Positions 14,853 through 18,012 of a DNA stretch of 18,012 bases are shown here, one piece after another (positions within the stretch are counted from its first letter, which is position 1; each line of letters opens with the position of its first letter). Source of the DNA: an uncultured Saprospiraceae bacterium (GTDB lineage Bacteria > Bacteroidota > Bacteroidia > Chitinophagales > Saprospiraceae); contig CALCMV010000245.1 in assembly GCA_937967535.1 (NCBI GenBank), forward strand, positions 1 to 18,012, written 5' to 3'. The notes under the pieces were generated by a model that had not been told where the DNA came from, made no database searches, and saw nothing but the letters and a program-made list of their open reading frames with translations. Position numbers and translations under genes: made by a program.

Positions 14853-15392
14853 ATGAAAAACTTAAAAGTAAAAAGCATTTTATTTAGCCTGTTGGCTGTG
14901 ATGGCGGTTGCTGTCTTTTTGACTTCTTGTGAGCAGGAAAATAGTATTATTGAAGATGAAGTTTTGGGATGGAAAACATCACCTTTAGGTAGCGAATTTG
15001 CTGAATTAGTCGTTGATGGGGAAATTTCAGAAAAAATGTATAACCTCATAATGACAGATTTGACTCCGCTCAATGACGATGAAAGCATAGAGAGTAGAAC
15101 TTGCTGTGCCGGCGTATCTAGTGTTTCAGAAGTAACCTCTCCTTCGGGTGACATAAACATAAATATCCAATACGAGATAGGTCCCAATCAAGAGGTAGAT
15201 TATCGTCACTATGCCTATCAAGGAGGGGTATATCGTTACACAATAGGAAGTTCTTATGATGTATGTACACCCAAAGGCGTAAATACATCAACCGGACAAC
15301 TTCCAACAGGAAGATACTGCACTATCGCTAGACTTCGTGATTTTTCTTCAGGCTACTGCGGAAGTTGGAAATGGGTAGTTTGGGAGAAATAA
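14853..15392 (+). CDS. SPII lipoprotein with cysteine-containing mature part, unknown function
   Basis: 179 residues. Basic n-region (MKNLKVKSIL), hydrophobic core and lipobox FLTSC (Cys26). The mature part has an acidic helical stretch (residues about 27-80) and then a beta-rich C-terminal part with a CC pair in RTCCAG and three more cysteines (DVCTP, RYCTI, GYCGSW), ending in KWVVWEK. The five mature cysteines suggest disulfides in the periplasm or outside the cell. The signal peptide is nearly identical at DNA level (68 of 78 bases) to that of the gene at 15522, while the mature parts share no evident similarity. A long hairpin-rich region precedes it and a long palindrome follows it. I do not recognise the family. 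Confidence 0.75.
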   Translation: MKNLKVKSILFSLLAVMAVAVFLTSCEQENSIIEDEVLGWKTSPLGSEFAELVVDGEISEKMYNLIMTDLTPLNDDESIESRTCCAGVSSVSEVTSPSGDININIQYEIGPNQEVDYRHYAYQGGVYRYTIGSSYDVCTPKGVNTSTGQLPTGRYCTIARLRDFSSGYCGSWKWVVWEK

Positions 15393-15414
15393 AAAACTTT
15401 ATATCCTATTTACA

Positions 15415-15487
15415 AATCATCACTTTGGGGATTTTTCATAATCAATTAATGATTTTAAAAAGTCGAAAAATTACCGAAGTGATGATT
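15415..15487. repeat. 73-base long imperfect palindrome between the two lipoprotein genes
   Basis: Arms 15415-15437 and 15465-15487 match at 20 of 23 positions; of the three others two are G-U in RNA. Inside the loop AATCA and TGATT can pair further. It starts 22 bases after the stop codon of the first lipoprotein and ends 17 bases before a short frame leading into the next gene. It probably terminates or insulates the upstream transcript. Confidence 0.8.
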
Positions 15488-15521
15488 ATTATTCATTTTT
15501 TAACATGAAAAATATTTTAAC

Positions 15522-16322
15522 ATGAAAATATTAAAAGTAAAAAGTATTTTACTTAGCCTGATGACTATGATGGCAGTTGCAGTCTTTATGACTTCTTGTA
15601 GTAAAGATGAATCGAAAATTGAAAATGAATCTTTACAAGATTCAAGTTCAATTTTTAAAACTCTAAAATCTGATTCCGAATTTGTAGATTTTGTAAATTT
15701 ACAAAGATATATTTTCCTCGAATATGTTGAGGATTACAAAGAGTTTACCAATAATACCAAAGTAAATGATACAGAAATTTCTAATAATTCAACTCTAATT
15801 TCATATTTCAGTAATCAATTTATGGGACGAGTAAACAAGTACAATAAATTGGGGAAAATTATTTTTAATAGGTATCCAGATATTGATTATAGCGATGTAT
15901 CTTTTCTTCAAAAACTGGATGAACTTGAGTTTTATCAAAATAGTCACCATTCAGATAATACGGAAGTAGCTCTTAGGACTCCATGTGCAATGGAATTATG
16001 GGATTGTAAGAATGATTGTCATCATTCGTATAACCAGTGTACTTTTCAACTACAAGGTGCATGGTATACACAATTGGCGGTTGTGGACGCAAGTCCAAGT
16101 GGTGGAGTTTTAATTTCTTATGAAACCTTAGATGTACCTTCACCTAATTCGGGTTCTACCTTTAATTTGAATGAATGTGATCAACAGTTCCAACTCTGTT
16201 TAGATAGATGTGAAGGGGAGAACCTAAATGGAGGAGCTGACTGTCTTACCGATTGTCACTGCCCCGATGGATTCACCTGTCAGTCAGGAGCTTGTTGTGA
16301 TGAAAATGGGAATTGTACCTAA
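15522..16322 (+). CDS. SPII lipoprotein with cysteine-rich C-terminus, unknown function
   Basis: 266 residues. Signal peptide MKILKVKSILLSLMTMMAVA, then lipobox FMTSC (Cys26). Residues about 30-150 are polar, Asn/Asp-rich and helical. The C-terminal 110 residues contain 14 cysteines in two clusters. The first is TPCAMELWDCKNDCHHSYNQC; the second starts at NECDQQFQLCLDRC and finishes CPDGFTCQSGACCDENGNCT, which resembles small disulfide-knotted modules (EGF- or dickkopf-like spacing). The protein should be anchored in the outer membrane with a disulfide-stabilised tip. A six-codon frame (15505-15525) overlaps its start as ATGA and comes from a local duplication of the start region. No enzyme motif is seen, and the family is not recognised. 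Confidence 0.78.
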   Translation: MKILKVKSILLSLMTMMAVAVFMTSCSKDESKIENESLQDSSSIFKTLKSDSEFVDFVNLQRYIFLEYVEDYKEFTNNTKVNDTEISNNSTLISYFSNQFMGRVNKYNKLGKIIFNRYPDIDYSDVSFLQKLDELEFYQNSHHSDNTEVALRTPCAMELWDCKNDCHHSYNQCTFQLQGAWYTQLAVVDASPSGGVLISYETLDVPSPNSGSTFNLNECDQQFQLCLDRCEGENLNGGADCLTDCHCPDGFTCQSGACCDENGNCT

Positions 16323-16350
16323 GTGATTAAATGATTCAAACAAAAGATAG

Positions 16351-16408
16351 GATAGAATACCGTCAAACTAATTACAAAACAGGACATCCCAACCTCGGAT
16401 GTCCTGTT
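16351..16408. repeat. 58-bp direct repeat, right copy, containing a terminator hairpin
   Basis: It matches the copy at 12080-12137 at 56 of 58 positions, in direct orientation 4271 bases away. The matching starts and stops sharply. It lies 28 bases after the cysteine-rich lipoprotein and 14 bases beyond the stop of the minus-strand GH3 remnant. Confidence 0.95.
16378..16408. terminator. Bidirectional terminator in the right repeat copy
   Basis: Same 12-bp stem as at 12107 (AACAGGACATCC/GGATGTCCTGTT), here with the loop CAACCTC. It serves the plus-strand lipoprotein and anything arriving from the right on the minus strand. Confidence 0.85.
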
Positions 16409-16422
16409 CCATACCAAGCTTA

Positions 16423-16560
16423 TCACTCCAACACAAACTCCCCCTTCAAAACCTCCGCCGAACTCCCCCCAACCATCACATCAAAAGCACCGGATTCGAC
16501 CACAAACTTACCGCGATTATTATAAAATCCCAATTCCTTATTGGTCAGCGTGAATTGTAC
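16423..16560 (-). pseudogene. C-terminal remnant of a GH3 beta-glucosidase (Fn3-like domain)
   Basis: On the minus strand a frame ends in TGA 16425-16423 and reads VQFTLTNKELGFYNNRGKFV, then VESGAFDVMVGGSSAEVLKG and EFVLE. This matches the end of the fibronectin III-like domain (PF14310) of family 3 glycoside hydrolases: VxFxLxxxDLxFYDxxGxxVVEPGxFxVxVGGSS. Only about 45 residues remain of a protein normally near 750-800. The frame is stopped at once upstream (TGA) and the catalytic domains are absent; the stop of the neighbouring PD-(D/E)XK gene lies only about 70 bases away. It marks a deletion or recombination junction. Confidence 0.85.
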
Positions 16561-16632
16561 CCTTCATCCGGTGAATCTACTCGAACACCCGCACATAAAT
16601 CCACAAGGCTCCTGTAATCCTCAACCGTCTTG

Positions 16633-18012
16633 TTATCGTTCCCAAATTTCCGCATCCCAAGCCACTACATTACGCTCTGTTTGGGAGAAGCCGACACCGA
16701 CCAAATATATCGTTTTTTCCACATTCGCATAGGATTGTATATAATCTCTTTCTTTAATTTGTTGGATGGCATTTTCGGCGGGTTTATCCAATTTAAATTC
16801 CATCAGATAGAGAAATTTTGGAGTTTGTACGCTCAAATCCAATCGTCCTTTGTGTTTAGTCACTTCCGACTCTACATCCAAACTCAAAAAAGTCATAACG
16901 AGGTAAATGATGGTGTGAAAATAACCTTCCCACATCTTGAATACTGCCTCGTCATCTGATTTATTTTTAGGGTGCAAATGATAGGAAATATCGGCGAGTA
17001 ATACCTTAAATTGACGGATAAATGCCTCCAAGTCTCCTTGTTCAAGTCCTTCCTGCATTCTGATAAGTGCATTGCCGACAGTGCCTTGTTGTTTGTAGGT
17101 AAATGCTTGTAATAAGTGGTGTGTGAAAGAGTGATACACTTCAATATTGGGATAACCTAAAAAATAGTTTGTTCGGTAGCCACGTTGTTCTATTCCTTTG
17201 ATAGTCAGATAGCCTGTCTGAAACAACAATCCTGTCATTTCGAGGGCTTCTAAAGAGAATTTATCGAAAAAACCAATATCTACTTTTACTTCTTCCAATT
17301 CTTGCGGACGAATCCCCCGGTCTCTTATTGTTTCTACCAAAAAGGTAGGCGTACCGCTAGTAAACCAAAAATTGCCAAAGCTGGATTCATAGAAAAATTT
17401 GAGAATAGAAAAGGGATTATATAAGGTCGTTTTACCGTTGTATGAATAACCGTTGTACCATAGTTTGACACCTTTGAGGAGTTCTTCATTGGTCATATGA
17501 AGTTGCTGTGCCGAATTGTCAATATGTTGTGCAAAATGTGATAATAGCTCCTCTTGAGTGATACCAAGCAGGTCAAATGCGCCCGAACTCATACTCAAAT
17601 CCAATAAATTATTCAAATCCGAAAACAGACTTACTTTACTAAATTTAGAGACACCTGTAATGAATAAAAATCGCAGATGATTCTGATAGTCCAAATCCTT
17701 CAAAGGAGAAAAAAACTCCCGTAAAACAGCCCGATTTTCTTTAGCTTTTTCCGGTTCAGTCAGGAAATCTATGATAGGTTTGTCGTATTCATCAATCAAT
17801 ACCACAACCGAAGCATGCTTTTCGGCAATGCGTTTTACCAAAAATTTAAATTGTAAACTAATATCCGAATCAGGGATTTCTACATCATATTGCTGTGCAT
17901 AATCCTGAAGGATGTAAGTAATGCCTTTTTTAAGGCTCGAAGTTTCTTTGCTGACTACCGCAAAATTAAACTCCAAAACAGGATGCTTTCTCCAACTATA
18001 ATCCGTCTGCTC
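16633..18012 (-). CDS. AAA-ATPase-like protein with PD-(D/E)XK nuclease-type C-terminus, partial
   Basis: 459 residues are visible; the frame is still open at the right edge (EQTDYSWRKHPVLEFNF), so the start lies outside the window. Family members are about 510-530 residues, hence roughly 60 are missing, including the Walker A segment RPRRFGKS. Visible parts: HPVLEFNFA strand, Walker B VVVLIDEYDKPIID, FITGVSKFSKVSLFSDLNNL, then a helical linker and the C-terminal PD-(D/E)XK-like domain (PF08011/DUF1703) with GRLDL, the core EFKLDK (Glu-x-Lys) and AEIWER at the end. This matches AAA-ATPase_like (PF09820) proteins, highly multiplied in Bacteroidota. Their function is unproven; nucleic-acid or mobile-element related roles are proposed. 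The nuclease-core residues appear intact. Confidence 0.92.
   Translation of the reverse strand, partial: EQTDYSWRKHPVLEFNFAVVSKETSSLKKGITYILQDYAQQYDVEIPDSDISLQFKFLVKRIAEKHASVVVLIDEYDKPIIDFLTEPEKAKENRAVLREFFSPLKDLDYQNHLRFLFITGVSKFSKVSLFSDLNNLLDLSMSSGAFDLLGITQEELLSHFAQHIDNSAQQLHMTNEELLKGVKLWYNGYSYNGKTTLYNPFSILKFFYESSFGNFWFTSGTPTFLVETIRDRGIRPQELEEVKVDIGFFDKFSLEALEMTGLLFQTGYLTIKGIEQRGYRTNYFLGYPNIEVYHSFTHHLLQAFTYKQQGTVGNALIRMQEGLEQGDLEAFIRQFKVLLADISYHLHPKNKSDDEAVFKMWEGYFHTIIYLVMTFLSLDVESEVTKHKGRLDLSVQTPKFLYLMEFKLDKPAENAIQQIKERDYIQSYANVEKTIYLVGVGFSQTERNVVAWDAEIWER

Noticed and set aside
16331..16959. Plus-strand frames over the repeat, the GH3 remnant and the PD-(D/E)XK gene
   Set aside because: The minus strand carries recognisable protein sequence here; the plus frames are low-complexity and antisense.

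Overview
The window looks like chromosomal DNA of a Bacteroidota bacterium, probably of the Saprospiraceae or a similar group (inference). Supporting signs are a type IX secretion sorting domain on a secreted glycosidase, a TonB-dependent receptor followed by a DUF4249 lipoprotein, several SPII lipoproteins, very AT-rich intergenic DNA without consistent Shine-Dalgarno sites, and candidate promoter -7 boxes of the Bacteroidota form TAnnTTTG.

Left part (1-3300): the C-terminal half of a MATE exporter, a small lipoprotein resembling the Tai4 type VI immunity family, and lpd (dihydrolipoyl dehydrogenase) with its own promoter and a strong palindromic terminator. On the minus strand lies a DUF433 antitoxin. 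Its stop codon overlaps the start of a VapC-type PIN toxin that now ends after 14 codons, so this is a toxin-antitoxin locus whose toxin is destroyed.

Middle (3300-12140): a 904-residue secreted GH5 glycosidase (GH5, CBM6, spacer, CBM6, T9SS tail) reads leftward. A 680-base divergent region follows, with nearly ten copies of a 10-bp tandem repeat and two strong hairpins. Next is a lipoprotein gene broken by a third copy of an 8-bp repeat; removing one copy restores a 359-residue protein. Then come a TonB-dependent receptor, a DUF4249 lipoprotein and a small beta-barrel protein, probably one operon for outer-membrane uptake of an unknown ligand.

Right part (12080-18012): two 58-bp direct repeats, each containing a bidirectional terminator hairpin, bracket a 4.3-kb AT-rich segment. 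It holds a large helical protein of unknown function (minus strand), a small secreted protein, and two lipoproteins. These two share an almost identical signal peptide but have unrelated, cysteine-containing mature parts. Just outside the right repeat lies a 45-codon remnant of the C-terminus of a GH3 beta-glucosidase, then an AAA-ATPase/PD-(D/E)XK protein that runs off the window.

Overall, housekeeping and nutrient-uptake genes alternate with AT-rich accessory segments carrying gene remnants, tandem repeats and long palindromes. I did not find a clear multi-gene defence or secretion system. The best leads are the repeat-controlled lipoprotein, the repeat-bounded lipoprotein island with its hairpin-rich leader, and the decayed toxin-antitoxin locus.
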